Below, one piece after another: positions 36,116 to 50,239 of a DNA stretch of 64,000 nucleotides. Made by a program: the position numbers and the translations under genes. Location: NCBI GenBank assembly GCA_013399115.1, contig VXAA01001942.1:1599-65598 (forward strand), written 5' to 3'. The stretch is from Anseranas semipalmata. Lineage: Eukaryota; Chordata; Aves; Anseriformes; Anseranatidae. The first letter of the stretch is position 1; each line of letters opens with the position of its first letter. The notes under the pieces were generated by a model that did not search any database, was not told the DNA's origin, and saw only the letters and a program-made list of their open reading frames with translations.

Positions 36116-38100
36116 AAAGCTTTAAGTAACTATTTCACTTTTGGATGGCTATAACTTGAAACAAGAAATCCTGGCTTTCACAGACTGATACTTCTGTAAT
36201 TATTTTTAACTGCTGGATTGTTTTTAACAGCTTACCATACATAATATATCTAGCCTTAGGGATGCTACCAGATTTTCAGGCAACAATCGGTTTCAGATCT
36301 GTACAGAACAAAATTTTTTCTGCTCTTTTTTTGAAAGATTTTTTACCAGTAAGTACCACAGACAGTTTGATGGCTTTAAAATTCTTAGAACTAAAGTTTC
36401 TACCATTTCCTTTTTCACTTCAGACTCTACTATGTCCTTCAGGCAAGGAACCAAGCTATCCCTTATCTCTATAGGCTGAATCAAACTGGGTGTTTCCAAG
36501 CTGAAACATTTTAATTAATTGGTATCAGTGCAAGCACCTGTTGCTCAGCTGTTTATCCCATTGTCTTTGGAGTTATTCTCCCAGCCCACGTACTTTTAGA
36601 TTTTACATGTCTTCTCTGCAATATTTCTACCAGACTTAAAGAGAATAGGTAAAACTAAACACTCATTTTCTTTAAAAAAGAGATTCCCTAAGCTTTGATG
36701 AAAACTCTTTCTTCTTTTAAATTCTTTTTTTCCCCCTCCATAAAAACAAACAAACAAACAAACATATGTTTCAAATGCAAAAATCCTTCTCCCTTGTTGC
36801 AGTCTAGAGCTGCCACTTGCCCCAAAAGCAAGAGCGAAGGCAGAGATGCACCTTCTGCTCACTCATTTCCTTACACCATGAAAAGCAAGGCCTGCTTAGG
36901 ACTAAGACTGCAAAGTAAGGCCTGCAAGTGGCTGGTGCTCTAGAGACTGATTCAGTCTGAACCTTTCCTGAGGTCACATCCTGCTCTGACATTGCTGATC
37001 TAGAAAGGTATATGGAGACTTGAATATGATGTGATAACATTTTCTTTCTTCCCTCTCTTTCTTTCTTTCTGTTTTTTTTTTTTTTTCAAGGTACAAATAA
37101 TAAACCTAACCACTTATAAATAGTGATTTCAGAGCCTAAACACTTGCAAGTACTTGCCTTTTTTAAGAGGAGCAAACAAATCAATGTGATGCATTTGTTT
37201 ACCAGAAACAGGGAGGGAAAGAGAAGGGAAATATTTAAGCATCTTCCTAATATTTAATTCTATAGCAACCCCGACAGTTAATATTAAATTAGGAGTTTAT
37301 CCTTATAGCACAGCAAATGATGATATAGACTTACATGCACACAAATTAACTCCCAAGCATTTACGGTTGACAGCACACAAACTCTAACAGAAAAACATGT
37401 TACTGGGCAAAAGTGAATTTAAAAACAAAAATGCAGATAGAACAGAAATTTAAACACTCCCCAAAACTGAATAAGCATCTTCTCTAATTTTCCAGCTATA
37501 AATGTATGCTTCCATTGTCACTTATTAGGTTAATAGTCTTGATTGGAGCAGGTTTGGATCAGGTGGTGATGTTGCAGCACTGATTGTCCTTTAGACTTTG
37601 TGCTGCCCATCATTGGGTAATGTCTATTAGATGTTTAAACGACCGTTGTCTCCTATTGTTATGTACTGTGCAATGTGGTCCCTAGTAGTTTAAGATTAAA
37701 GCTAGAAAGTGAGAGGTGGAAAATGAAAGCCAATTAAAGCAGCAGTGTCCCACCCCAAATCCAACACAACAGACCTATCAGGTACTCGGTGTGCCCTGAG
37801 GACTGGGGCACTTTGGATGCAGAGGTGAAAGCCCCAGAGCCTGGGGGTGGAGGTTGCAGAGCTGAAAGTGAAAAGCGGGCTGCAGTGATGTAAAGAAAAG
37901 GCTTCAGACCTGCAAATACCAGTAAGTTCCAATTACAGCAGTGAAAGCACTGTCAGCAAATCTTTGCTCTCTTTGTTTATTTTGGAAGTTATCAATGTTT
38001 GAACTTCAACCTACCATGAGCAGAATTACAAATAAATATTTTGTGGAGCTATTAGGTTCTTAAGACATAGAGCCTTCAAACTTCTATTCAGTTGGTGTTT

Positions 38101-38103
<3 letters not shown>

Positions 38104-38139
<36 letters not shown>

Positions 38140-38156
38140 GTGTGTGTGTGTGTGTG
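38104..38156. repeat. (CT)n followed by (TG)n microsatellite
   Basis: (CT)16 at 38,104-38,135, a short T run, then (TG)9 to 38,156. Confidence 0.97.
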
Positions 38157-40329
38157 GCCAAATTACTCTTTCACATTTTTTTAAAAAGAATTTTTTCCAC
38201 TTCCTCTACTCTTGAGGTTTGACAAGGAATAACCTTCTTTCCTGGTCTGAAATGTATTAAACTGTCCATTAGAAGAAGCTCAGCTGCCCTTCAAATGACA
38301 AATTCAATTGTAAAATAATGTATTATCTTTTAAAAAATGGCATGAGTGAGAAGTGCACTAGATAAAGGATTAAATTTTGTAGTCTCAAAATAGAGAAACT
38401 GGATTAATAAGAAACAAGATTTCTAACCTGGATCAAAACAATGTGCTCAACTGAGCAGTACTTTTGCTCTCAATGGTATTCAATTTCCAGATCAGCTGTT
38501 CTGAACAATAGCAACAACAAAAAATCGTTAAATGTTTTAAAAAATGGGGTTTTGTTGTTCAGGATGGGATCTCCCACACAATGCACACTGGCAGTGTATA
38601 TTCAGGGGGACAACCTGGTATTTTCCAAAAGTCTTGGATTTCTTAAGCAAGAGGCTCCGTACACTTGCCAGTTACAGACCATTTCTCTAACAGTGCATGC
38701 CTGTGCAACTGCCCATTTCCATGTAAGACCTGGACTGGGCACTGCCCATAGCAACAGCATACAAAGAGCAGACACTTTGTTATTAATGTTGTTTGGGTGG
38801 AAAAGAAGTAGTGCCTGCTAATGCCTCGAGTCCACATGCTTCTTCTCAGCCACTTCCACAGTGAGCCATTATGATCTTCTATTAGCAGAAAAAAAGACGG
38901 TGATCTGATCAGAGTGACCTGGCTGGACATATTTCAGGAAGATGCCCATCTATGTGACTGTGGCAGGAAATGTCTTGTAACTGACTGAAAATGTCACTGA
39001 ATGAGAAAAGCAGTGTATGCAATGCACTGTTTTCAAAACATACCACCAAAGGCAAACTTGTTCACAGATTCTATCATGGCATGTTACTTTTTTTGTTAAA
39101 AAAATAGAGGCTGATGAAAGACTTTGTTCCATTTGCCTATTGCATGTTCAACATTCCTATTTTATTTCTGTTATTCTGCTTGTCTTTGTCACACAGAAGA
39201 CAATCTTGACAGCATGTCTATATTTTGAAGAGGCTGTCCTAAGCCATGAGCCAGTCAGAGAAAAGTGAACTGTCACATCTCAAAGAACTGAAAATGGTGA
39301 AATGGACTAGTCATAGTTCAAAAATCAATATCTTTAACTCTTTAATTTTTATACACATTTACAGAAAAGTTTGCTGATATCTTATCTGTAACTCCTTCCT
39401 ACTTCTTTTCATGTGTCAAAAGTTCTAGTTCTTCTCTAATCATTTTTGACACTTTCTATGAGGTTATTTTCTGTGAATAGGACAATAAGAGGTCTTGGGG
39501 AAAAAAGGAAAAAGAAAAAAGTATGTCATGTATGTAATTTAATATTAAAGCAAACAGTTCAGAAGCACTCTACTGATTATATAAGTAATTGAAAATGAAG
39601 CTACTGCAAATTTCCCAGTCTTTTGCACGAGGGACTTGAGATACTTGAAAGAGGGATTTAGGATTCTTTGCAGCAACACATACATGGCCTTGATTATTGT
39701 GACATTTCCCTACATCCACCAAACTGCATTAGGCAGAGGCATTATATTGAATATCACACTTCATAGTGACCTGACTGAAACATTTCAGTAGAATCAGAGC
39801 TTCAGTACACCCCACTGTCAATATAAGGGTAACTGCTTGTGAGATAAGAAGCAAGCCCTGAGAGGCTGTGAGAGCTTCATTCTACAGAGCCTTGAAGGGG
39901 ATGAGAAACTGCTACATAAGTATCTGTCAAAAAATGACTCTAAGAAATGAGAACATTTCTAGAGAGGTTTTTAATGTCTATGTATTTTCACTGACTAGTG
40001 TTATTTTATTAAAGTGTTGTCCTAGAACCTTCACTGAAATGGTTGCTCTACTATGTTAATTACAAAAAGATCCCTGCTGTGATAAGATTACAGTCAAACA
40101 TAGAAATCACAACAAGTGAGCAAGAGTTAACATCTGTTTATATTTTTGCATGTGTAAATCAACCTGGAGTTGATGGTAGGTGAGATAGATATTTTCATTC
40201 AAGAGCAATACAAGAATTGGCTCAGAGCCCTTCTGAGATTGATTATTTTCACACCTCTTAGAACCCTGGGGAGAGACCAGTGAAAGAGGCCAAATGGCAT
40301 GAGCCAAAATTTTGGGCAAAGGGCCAGGA

Positions 40330-40460
40330 AAAATTTGGGAAAGACTGGTATTGCGTGCAAATAGGAAAGAATATAGGTATGGTTTTATGAAAAATAGGTC
40401 TTGTCAAATAAATGTAATACAATTTTTAATGGATCATCAACCTGATTTATAAAGAAAACT
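40330..40460 (+). mobile_element. Possible ancient CR1/L3-like fragment
   Basis: GGTTTTATGAAAAATAGGTC followed by TTGTCAAATAAATGTAATAC resembles the RT-coding part of old CR1/L3 LINEs (G-F-M-K-x-R-x-C-x-x-N). Very diverged and short. Confidence 0.3.
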
Positions 40461-42419
40461 GTGCTTAAAAAAAAATGGCAAATTTGTTTACCTTATTCTT
40501 ACACAACACTGATCATATATCATAAAGCCATAAATTGTCTATGAAATCCCTTACAACAGACAAAATGAAGCAAGTAAGTGTAAAGAGGAACCTCTCATCC
40601 ATGAAGGATCTTGCTCTCGGAGTCTCTAGGGGATTTCTTCTTCACCAAATGCTGTTAAAATAATGATGTGGAAGAAAATACAAAATTATTTAAGGAAAAA
40701 TACGTAGGCAGCACATATTATTGGAATAGAAAATAAGACACTGAGGTCAGTTATACAGACTAATCTGAACTTGTTTGGAAGGTGGAGACACATTTATTTT
40801 GCCACATCCAAAGACATGATCTTACATGATCATGAGTGTAGGTCATGTGTCTGACTAGAGTCGTCATATGTGTAATTGCCACATACTGAAAAGAGCTTTG
40901 AGCTAGTAAATGAACCAGTTCCATTAGGAGCTTGTGCTCTCTATGTCAGCTAGCACTGTCCCTGGATGTATAAGCGCTGGCAATGCATGTCAGAGAAGGA
41001 CTGGGACAGCTGGTTGATGGAGGTTGGGTGTATTTCCTTTCTCATTCTGTTGGTCCTTGGTCCACTCACCTTTATAAAAGGCTAAAAACCTGTGAACCAT
41101 CAGTTACCAGAAAAGAAGGTACGGAGCTTTTCAAAACAATTTTCTGAAACAGAGCTTGGGTTAGGTGGCTGGGTAGGAGAGCAGAAGAGAAGCAGTCATG
41201 AGAGGCCTAGGCAGGAAGAATTTGGACAGTCTCTTCACTTTGAAGTAATATCCAGTCATGGGCACAAACACAGTCTGGCTGAACTTGCCCAATTCTGCAT
41301 TTTCACACAAGTTGTTGGAGGAGGCTATGGGAGCTGAACTAAGGCAGGAGGGGGTAGTGCATGGTTTTCACCACCAAATAATTGTTTTCTTTTGACAGTG
41401 TATAGAAAATACAGGAAGAAATTACACTCCCTGTGAGTTTTAGAGAGGACACAGGACTTGTTGAGCTAACTTATCAGAGGAGAGGAGCAGCAGCCCTGAC
41501 CTGGCATGGCTCCCACCGGTGCACCTGGAAGGCTGGACAGGAGTGAAGAGACCTTGGAAGGGGTGGGGAGGGGAGCAGAAAATGTACAAGCTCTCAGAGC
41601 AGGTTCCAGCAAATCACAACTTGCCATGTGGGTGTGTGAGCATCAGGGCATCTGGGCTGTTCCCCACCACCATAATCCCACTACTGATTGGCAGCATGCA
41701 TGGATTTTTGCAGCCAACCCTATGTCTTTACACAGAGCAGGTACCACCAACCCAAAGCCCACAGGCATCTGCCGTCAACAATACAGACATGTATGGTGGA
41801 GTGTACGTATGACCTTGCAGAGCAAGGTCAAGGAGCATGGGCAAGAGCCTCTGTGTGCAGGAAATTCTAGTACGTATCTCCATGTTGGAGAGAGACAAGA
41901 CTTAGCACAATACAGCACTTTTCCAGAGTCTACCCTCCAGGGTGTGCAGCAGGCCTGCAAGTGTTCATAACACAGCATACAATTGGGCTGCACATGCTTA
42001 CACTTTATGTTTGTCTGTGGCCTATTTATTATTTTATACAATTACACAATTCTGGTAAACACTGCAGCATCGAGTGTTTCACCACGAACTCACTTGCTGT
42101 AGGGACTTCACTTTGTAAATCAATCAATGCAAAACTAAGTGCACCATCAACATTGATCAGGTTATGAAGGCTTTGTCATTATAGGAACTGCAATATCATG
42201 TTACTTCCAGGTTGCTTTGCATTAGCTGTGCGCACACTAACGAATGCCAGCACCTATGTAATTTGGCTTTGCAGATTCACAGGGGTAGCCCAGCAGTGCA
42301 CATAAGGAACTCTGTAAAGATACTTGATAGGAATTTCAATTTTTTTCTTAGCTACAAACAACTGAAGAATATAACTCACAGGTCAGCAGTTCCTGCCATC
42401 AGCCAGTGTATTTGACAGC

Positions 42420-42780
42420 TTTGTAAAAAGTATGTGCTGTCCATCTGTGAAAGCTTGCTTGACCCAGGGGGCCATTAGCAAGATCTATAGGCAGAGTAGG
42501 CCCTCCCTCTGACTGCAAGGAAGTGCATTTAGTGCCCTGGGTTGACCTGTCACACTTTGAGTCTCGTATCTTCTAATGTTGTGGAAGAATTCAGCTACAC
42601 AACACCCCCACGCTTCCTTGCTAATAAATGTCTGAGACTCCCTGTCTTCCTTGCTTGTGTTGCTGGCCAGAATCTGACCCTATATGTAACCAGATGAGAC
42701 CTCCCCTTGTGTGTGTGAAGGGAGCCTGAGGATAAAATCAAACTGGTTTCACATTTTTGTGTCACTTCCCCCCTAAGAAG
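42420..42780 (+). repeat. Unclassified segment, possible solo LTR-like remnant
   Basis: A moderately GC-rich segment within AT-rich DNA, with GCTAATAAATGTCTGAGACT (polyadenylation signal AATAAA) followed by CTCCCTGTCTTCC. The arrangement recalls the R/U5 end of an LTR. No family recognised and no clear boundaries. Confidence 0.15.
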
Positions 42781-45700
42781 AGAGGTAGTTGCTTGCTCCT
42801 GACAGTGCGCAGTGCAGTCACCCTTCAGGGTAAGATGCAGCTTATCTTCAGATTGTATTTATATTGCAACTGCACTGAAGTAGATTAACAAGATACCGTT
42901 AGCTGTCATTTTGCAAGGATCAAGGTAGTTTTTGTGATGCTTGGAGACAGCTTAAATTCAGTCTTATCAGGAACTTTCTGAATCTACAGGTAGGTGGTCT
43001 AACAGAATTTATACACCCTTTGGTTTAGGCAGCTCCTCTTTATTCACTTTTCTATCCCAAGCTTTGTGGGTCACTTTCTCAAATGTCAGTACCTAAATAT
43101 TGCCTAATCCCCTTTTAGGCATCTGAAAAGACAAGCAGAGTTGAATGCTTTTAGGCTTGTCCCCTGTCTAGCATGCAGTACGTTCTGCAACCCGGGTAAT
43201 TTCCACACTGTGAGGTAGAAGCTTGAGTTTAGCAAAGTTGAGCTTCTTTGTCCTGTCACCTCAGGGCCATGGTGCCAGCTGAAGCTGCCCAGCACTGGGC
43301 TTCACTGAGCCTGGGAAGGGCCAGGTTAGTATAGCTGGTCCATGCAGGTCCTGAGCCTGCTGTGCCAGCTCTCAAGAATGAGGTCTTGGATCCTCACTGA
43401 GCCTAAAGCTGTTTACACCACAAGTGATGAAATGGAAGGTAGGTACCAGATGGAAATGGCTTTGACAGTGTAGATAATCCTGGGAGCATGGTGGTGGTGC
43501 TGCATTTCACTATTTCACTGTCAGGTTTATTTCCCAATGGGGCAGGTGATGTCTGAAAAGGCACCAGCCCTAGTGCACAGAGTGATTCAATTCAGAGCTG
43601 CTCAGCACAGCATTTCACAGGTAGAGACACCTTAGGTATGATTCTTTAAACACTGAAGGAAGGAAGTTCTTCAAGGTAGGGAGTGATACATATCTTCCTA
43701 AAGTAGGGTTCTGACACACCAGGGGCTTAGTTAGGGCATAGCATTATATCTCTGTAAACTTTCAGTCTCGTTTCCTCCATAAACAGACACATTTTTCACT
43801 TCACTGAGTGGAATTTGAGTCCCAGAAAAGAAGTATGCACCTAACTGTAAAACTATTGCAGGTTTAAAAGTCTAGGGTGGCTGTGATCAATATGTTGTAA
43901 TAACAAATATGTTTTGTCAGGCTTCCTGTAATTAATGGACAAGAACTTTCTTGGTGCTGCTCAAATGTTGCCAAAACACTTGAAGCTTCCACAAATATGA
44001 CCGGAGGAGATGGAACAGGGCTGCCAGGGCCAGCTCTAACATTATCCCATCTCAGTGCTCCAGTACTGGTGCAATATCCACTGGTGAGGCCACAGGGCAG
44101 CCCTTCAAGGTCTCACATTCGATAGAAGATTCAGATGTTTTTCCTGCTGGAATGGCACACTGGTAACAAGGACTTTCACCCTTCAAATAACACAAAGCCC
44201 AGTAGGTGTGCCCAACACCTGATTTATGTGCCTTACCACAATGCTATCACTGTAGGGTAACATTTCCCAACATATGGGTGTCTTTTCATCACGTGTCCCA
44301 TTCACTCCACCACCACCATGCAGTTCATATTGAGGGACAAGTTAGTTGAATGGGAGGAGTGACGGCAAGCTTATGGCTGCTGTACCTGGTATGAAGACCA
44401 GTTTAATGCTTCCAGCTCTTTGCTTTTGAAATACTGTTTTCAGGCCTACCATGGCTGCTTCATAATACACTCCAGACATCAGATCTTAAATGTTGAGGAG
44501 TTATGTGCTGTCTTCATTCAGACAACAGTTATATAGCTCTGGGCACTACTAGCAGGCAAACATTTTTAATAGCTGCCAGGCTGTATGGGTTATGAGAGAT
44601 GTTTACTTTGCTACATCTCCGTCATCTTTTGATGTTAAAACCTCAGTGTCAGAGTGATTACATCAAATACTCTTGGGATATGAAAGGGAATTCACAGAGC
44701 AGGGTAAGGTAGGCTCTTTTCAGCATGGCACAAGCAATTATGTGGTACTTCATGCTGAAAGACTCCTTTCATTAGTTCTGTAAGCCAGCCAAAGGCACCT
44801 GAACAAGACAGAAGTAGGTATGTAATGTCACCATAATAGCATCACCTTGAAAAATCAGACAGATTCAAACAATAGGCTTTACCTAAGCAGCATTACCACT
44901 GACAGTAGATGTTGCAGCATCCTGTATAGCAACAGAAGCAAGTCTCAGATTTTTGTATTTACAATATACATATATAAAAAAATGTTTGCACATATATATA
45001 TCTGCAAGCACAGAGCAGAGTTGTTGGACCCTCTAGTGAGGGATGGGGGCCATAGAGGGGAGAAAGAACTCAGGAGTAGAGAGTACAGCAACTTCATACC
45101 AAAAGTTAATGGAAAAATAATTTATATGCTAGCAATATTAATTTTCTAGTATGTTGGTTTAAGCAGCAGAAGGTCTTTGTCACAGCATGCATTTTGTTAC
45201 AGCTGTTCTTTGCATTCTTAGACTTTTAGCATGTCCAGCTGTGTTAGTACCGTGCAAAGTCAGCCACTCAGGCATATTCAAGCATCATACAAGGCCTAAT
45301 AGATACCAGCCACCATATCAAGCCCTTCATATACACAATTCATTATTGCATTCCTTAGAGTCCTCAGCCTGTGCTTTCCAGGGCATGTAACAGCTTCGTG
45401 CAGATTAACCTATATGTGATGATACCAAAATGCTGTTCAGCTGTTCACTCATTTCTCCTTCAGAGATATTTGAAGGAGGAAAACAAAGGACTTCAGTGTA
45501 CGCATTCACCAAAGCCAAACTTTTGATCAAAGTGATACTTCTGTGTATTTACGGGAGCTTTAAGAGAACATGGGACTCTTGGCACCATCTTAAAAAAAGG
45601 TATCTGTGTCAAGGAACAGCCAGTAGTTCTCAAATGACTAAGTAACAGCAAAGCTGAGGAACCCACTCCTTCTTTAGGACTCAAATGAGGGTAATATCTG

Positions 45701-48699
45701 AGTGTCTTCATGAGTGCCTGTCTTATAGGGGATCCACAAAACTGCTGCTAGGGGAGAATGGGACAAAGGAAGAAAGATCGTATATGGTTTATTTTACCCA
45801 GGTGTTGACACAAGCTTGGCAAGAACCTGGATTAAGATAAGTGAGGCCAATTATGTAAAAGAAAGGCAGTCATTGACTTTACATTTTAAGAATGCAATTA
45901 CAGTTTGAGAACAGGTGATTTTAGAAAGACAGAAAGCTCTAACTGAAGTGTTTGGTGGAATGAAGCTGGAAGAATCCTAGAGTCATTTTGTACCTAAATA
46001 TGTTGCATATTGATTAGGCAGATGATGAGATGAGTTTTCCTGGAAGAAATGGTATTTATTGGAACCTTGAGATTTTCAAGCACCAGAATGGGCAGATATA
46101 AGTTTTGACCATCCAACATGAATTATATAAATTGTGGTCACTGCATCATGTACTAATAAGCACCATTCTATAAAGGTAGCTTACTCACACCTCCTGGGAG
46201 AAAGTCAATTAACACCACAAGGACTTTTTACAAAAATGGAAGTGGTTCTTGAAGCACATCAAGTGAATGAAGAGGAAGGGGAAATTAAAGATGACCCTTA
46301 TGTAAGAGCATTGGAAAACTTTAATTGGAACCTCATCCTCTGATGTTCTATGACCCATATTCTGAGCAGAAAGAAACTACACAAGACTATGTCTTAGAAA
46401 CCTAATGTAAAATGAAATACCTTCTTAAGAACAGGATGTAATTAGTATGCAACATAACTCAGCCTTAGTTGTTATAGAAGCCTAGTGGTTTTGGCCGCCA
46501 ATCTTGTATGCATAAAAACAGACTTCTGAAGACAATGCTCACAGACAATGCGTAGATTCTGAGAGGAATAAATTGTTCAAGTGGTAAAAAGAAAAAATCC
46601 AAAATTATAATTTCCTTGTTAACAAATTCTGCAATATATTTTGGTTTGCTAACTTTATTGACAGCAGAAGGATAAAAGAAACTTTAGTTTCTTCATTCTT
46701 GTTGGTCTTGGCCACCTCTACTCCTCATTTCTCATTGTGTGGTATTTGTACTGTAACCCCTAATGCTTGGCCAAATGTGTTACCTTAATTGTGACCTGCA
46801 ACCCATAGTACTCCAAAGGCATGCCAGGTGTTTCTCCTCCTCCTGGACATCCAAAATCGAGGATGTCAATGGTATCATTTGTATGCTAGTTTTGAAATAG
46901 CCAGATGTCACTTAAGATGTCTCAGTATTCCAGTCATGCTAGAGGGTTCATATATGCAAAAATCTTTTAAAAAAATCTGGTGAGGCACCTGAGTCTACCT
47001 TCTGAAAACACAGAGTGAATCTGTGTGAGGTATATTCTACTGTTGCAATCCAGCCCTTTTTAAACCTTTCCAGCAAGAGCATCTACTTTCTTCTCCCTTG
47101 AGAATTTTTTCCCTGTTCTATCAGACCTTCATACTAGGGTGCTTGTCTTCAGATGTCCTGTTTTTCTCTAACAGGCCATGCAAGCATACAGTCCTCCTAC
47201 AGTAAGCACCTGCAACAAAGCCAGCATTGGCAAATATATTTTCATGTTAGAACAGGCAAGTAAGAGACATACTGAAGCTTTTGATTTGTTCTGATAGAAG
47301 AAAGCCTTGGAAACCATCTTGATATGACCAAGGATGAAAAATGAATGAATCAGATTGGCATGTATAGAGGAAGATACAAGCACTCAAAGGAAATATATAT
47401 ATATATACATATTCAATTAGAATCTAAAAATGATCAAATACTATAGATTCCTGTAAGAGTTAAATCTTCGTGGTGGATTTTTGCCAGAGGAATTGAGGAC
47501 AACTGCTTTATAATCTACACTACAGCACAACAGTATCCTTCTGTGTTTTGAAGTTATCGCTGTAACTCCATTTTAAGAACATTTGGGGAACTGTTTGATT
47601 AGTCACCAAATGAAAAAAATAAGTCTAAATTTACATGCATACCACACTTGCATATCCTTTGCAAGGCCAAAGAAAAGAACAGCTCCCTCCCCAAACCTTA
47701 AGCTTTTTCCTCTCAGCTAGCTTTTAAAACTGAATCAAGGATTTCCTTTCTCAAGTAGCATCTCTTTTATTGCCAGTAAAACAAGACTGGTAGGAAAAGA
47801 AAACTAAATAAACCACATGAGGCCATTGGTGGTTCACACTTTGAGGTATTAATTCTTTTATTACAGCTTTACCTTCCGTGATGTTTTAAGACTTGCAGCA
47901 GGTTTCTTAAATGAATAGGAATTGACCTGTTCTGAACTGCCAGCAGTTTGGAAACTTAAAACATCCAGGACATGTCTCAAGAAATCCAGTTGTTCTCTTT
48001 GATCTTAAATTAAAGGGACTGTTAAAAATTTTAGAGCTATGTAGTTTCTTACACAGTTCCAATTAATACGACACTTGAGCTTTATTCTGTGAATGTACAA
48101 TAATGTAGAAAACTCCTTGGAATTCCCTCCTCAGCTATACTCTTTGTAAAAATACATGTATTGGTTTTAAATCAACATCCTCAACCACATTCAGTACTCC
48201 ATTTATACCCTTAGGCTTAGTAATTCACAGAACTTTAGCTTCACAGATGCTTACCAATAAATCCCAAAATGCATGCGTGGATTGATTTAAGAAAGATATT
48301 TTACTTGTGTTTCATACACAAAAAAACTGATAGTCAACAGTGGCTTAAAAAATTAACACTACTCCACTTTTTCACAAGTGTACAAAAAAAGAAATAATGA
48401 ATTTACATTCAACGGTAAAGCTTAAAGTCCACTCTAATAATAGTTGCATTGACATTCACATACACAAGCACAGAATAAATATTTCAGGATTCTTATAAGA
48501 GCATACAGCATACATACAGTACTTGAATTTTACATAATGAGTGTTAGTAGGGTCAGAAATTCATAATTTCATAGAAAAAGTAAAAGTAAAATTAAAATCA
48601 GAACAGGGTGTGTGGGAGGTAACACCAAGGTACTGCACAGAACTAGCAGGTTAGTAAATCCATTTGTGTGAGGAGTTTGCTTCTCCTTCATATTAGGAC

Positions 48700-49907
48700 A
48701 GGTTGTTTGCAAAGGTGTATTCAAAGTGCAGATTAATGCAAAAAAAATAATATATCATTGCATTTATTAATACATGCAAGAGGCAGCCCCCAAGTGACCC
48801 GACAGAATAAAGCTGTTATTGGCAAGTGGCCGATATAATACAGATGTTTCAGGCAATTTTTCTAAAGCACTTTAATAGCAGCAATTGTAATTTATAATGG
48901 CTCTAGATTGACTTCTGTTTGGGTTAAAGGGCATCATATTTCTTTAACATTTACAGCTATATTTCTTTATAAATAAATATCTCAAATAACAAATAGCATA
49001 GTTAACATTTCTTTTTTCCTCTCTTTTGCATAAGTGTCGTGGAAAAACTCTGACCTTTTCAGAGACATAATGTGCAAAATAATGTTAAGAGTGGCAACAA
49101 GGACACAGAGCATCACAGTCAGTTACATTCCTGGGATGTCAGCCCAGCCCTTCTTATACTCGGAGGGCTAGCCTTGCCAGGGTAATGCAGGGCTTTAGGG
49201 GACAATTTTCCCAATGGCTTGCTTGGTAAAGAGATAAAATGTATGGTATCTTAAAGAGCTGTAAATGTGAGGTTTTATTCGCAGGATTGTGCACAATACG
49301 TCATGTATAGGACTCAGTATTCCCGCACAGCGACTTCTCAAGGTTTGAAAAGTCTGGTCATCTTTCAAACATTTCCTCCCCAGCCTGAACATCTTTGAAC
49401 ATGTATGTTCATTAGGTATTTTCTTTGTTGCATATTTACCAGCTCTTCTTGCATCTTATAACCTGGTCTCATATCACCTAGCTGACATCTGCACACAAAG
49501 ATTTCCAATCAGATATAGGGTGCACAATATTAAAACTTTTAAACCTGTCCTGTAAGTGTCATCAAGACAGGAGCACAGGAACCACAGTGCAGAGAGTCCA
49601 ACCTCTCACTGGCTGTACTGTGAAGATTCTCCTTTTCGGCGTAGGAGAAAGGAGACTTGTGTCTGCTTTTTAGATTCTGAAAACAAGCCAGAGTGGAGAA
49701 AAAGAGTTAACACCAGACTTAATAAAGCTTTTTAAGACAAAACCTGTTAAGCAATTTAGACAGACACTGTGAATTTCCTGCTGATTTTCTGAAGTCTGTA
49801 CATACAGGAAATTTGTTAACAGTAGGAAGAAATTGGGAGTTGCTACATAGGAGAAATCTGCCATTATTACAAAAACTGGCTAAGTGGTTTCTTTCAGTAT
49901 AAACCCC
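48700..49907 (-). other. PCDHA: Likely 3' UTR of the PCDHA constant exon
   Basis: The last alpha constant exon carries a long 3' UTR in other vertebrates. Downstream of the stop at 49,908-49,910 (minus strand) the DNA is AT-rich with no competing gene. AATAAA signals on the minus strand lie at 49,274-49,279 and 48,763-48,768, with further ones at 47,857-47,862 and 47,766-47,771. Which one is used cannot be told; the given left end assumes the signal at 48,763. Confidence 0.4.
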
Positions 49908-50218
49908 TCACTGATCACTGTTCTCAGTAGTGCTGTTGCCCTTTTCTTTTTTCTCCTGAGTCTTGTTTCCCTTCTTCTTTTTCTTCTTTTTCTTGGTCTC
50001 TTCCTTCTTGCCAAAGGTTATGAAGTCACTTTTGTCAATTTGGCTGTTTGGTGGCTCCTGCCGGATGGAGATGATTGCGGGAGATCCTGGGATAATGAAT
50101 TTGTCTGGCAACTCACCAGGACCACCTTGTTTGGGATTGCCCGGTCCAAATTTAAAGGTCCAGCTGTTGCTGTTCACACCAGCTCCCACTGGGGGGGACA
50201 CCTCTCCCGCCTCAGGTT
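49908..50218 (-). CDS. PCDHA: Protocadherin alpha constant exon 3 (last coding exon)
   Basis: Encodes the C-terminal 103 residues (first codon shared with the previous exon) common to all alpha protocadherins, lying in the cytoplasm. The start [20 protein letters not shown] matches the known vertebrate constant region almost exactly. Next come several proline motifs, [16 protein letters not shown], the motif FITFGK (residues 66-71 of this exon) and a run of eight lysines (76-83). The exon ends in TTENSDQ and a stop at 49,908-49,910. FITFGK fits the WIRS consensus (hydrophobic-x-T/S-F-x-x), through which the alpha constant region is known to recruit the WAVE complex. The acceptor TTTTTCAG lies directly before 50,218. 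I find no constant exons 1 and 2 up to 64,000, so they must lie beyond the window, and the last intron is at least 13.8 kb. This exon marks the 3' end of the alpha cluster. Confidence 0.97.
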
Positions 50219-50239
50219 CTGAAAAAGTCAAGAAACAGC
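50219..50239 (-). other. PCDHA: Splice acceptor of PCDHA constant exon 3
   Basis: On the minus strand GCTGTTTCTTGACTTTTTCAG precedes the exon: a pyrimidine tract ending in CAG. The exon begins with AA, completing a Glu codon whose G comes from the previous exon. Confidence 0.85.

Larger units (their letters stand above)
36116..48699. other. Non-coding DNA downstream of the alpha cluster terminator
   Basis: No gene recognised. Contains (CT)n/(TG)n at 38,104-38,156, a possible old CR1-like fragment at 40,330-40,460 and an unclassified segment at 42,420-42,780. The longest open frame (41,506-41,970, plus) shows no domain and no coding signature. Confidence 0.6.

Noticed and set aside
41506..41970. 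154-codon plus-strand frame
   Set aside because: No recognisable domain, low-complexity start, no conserved look and no neighbouring exons.
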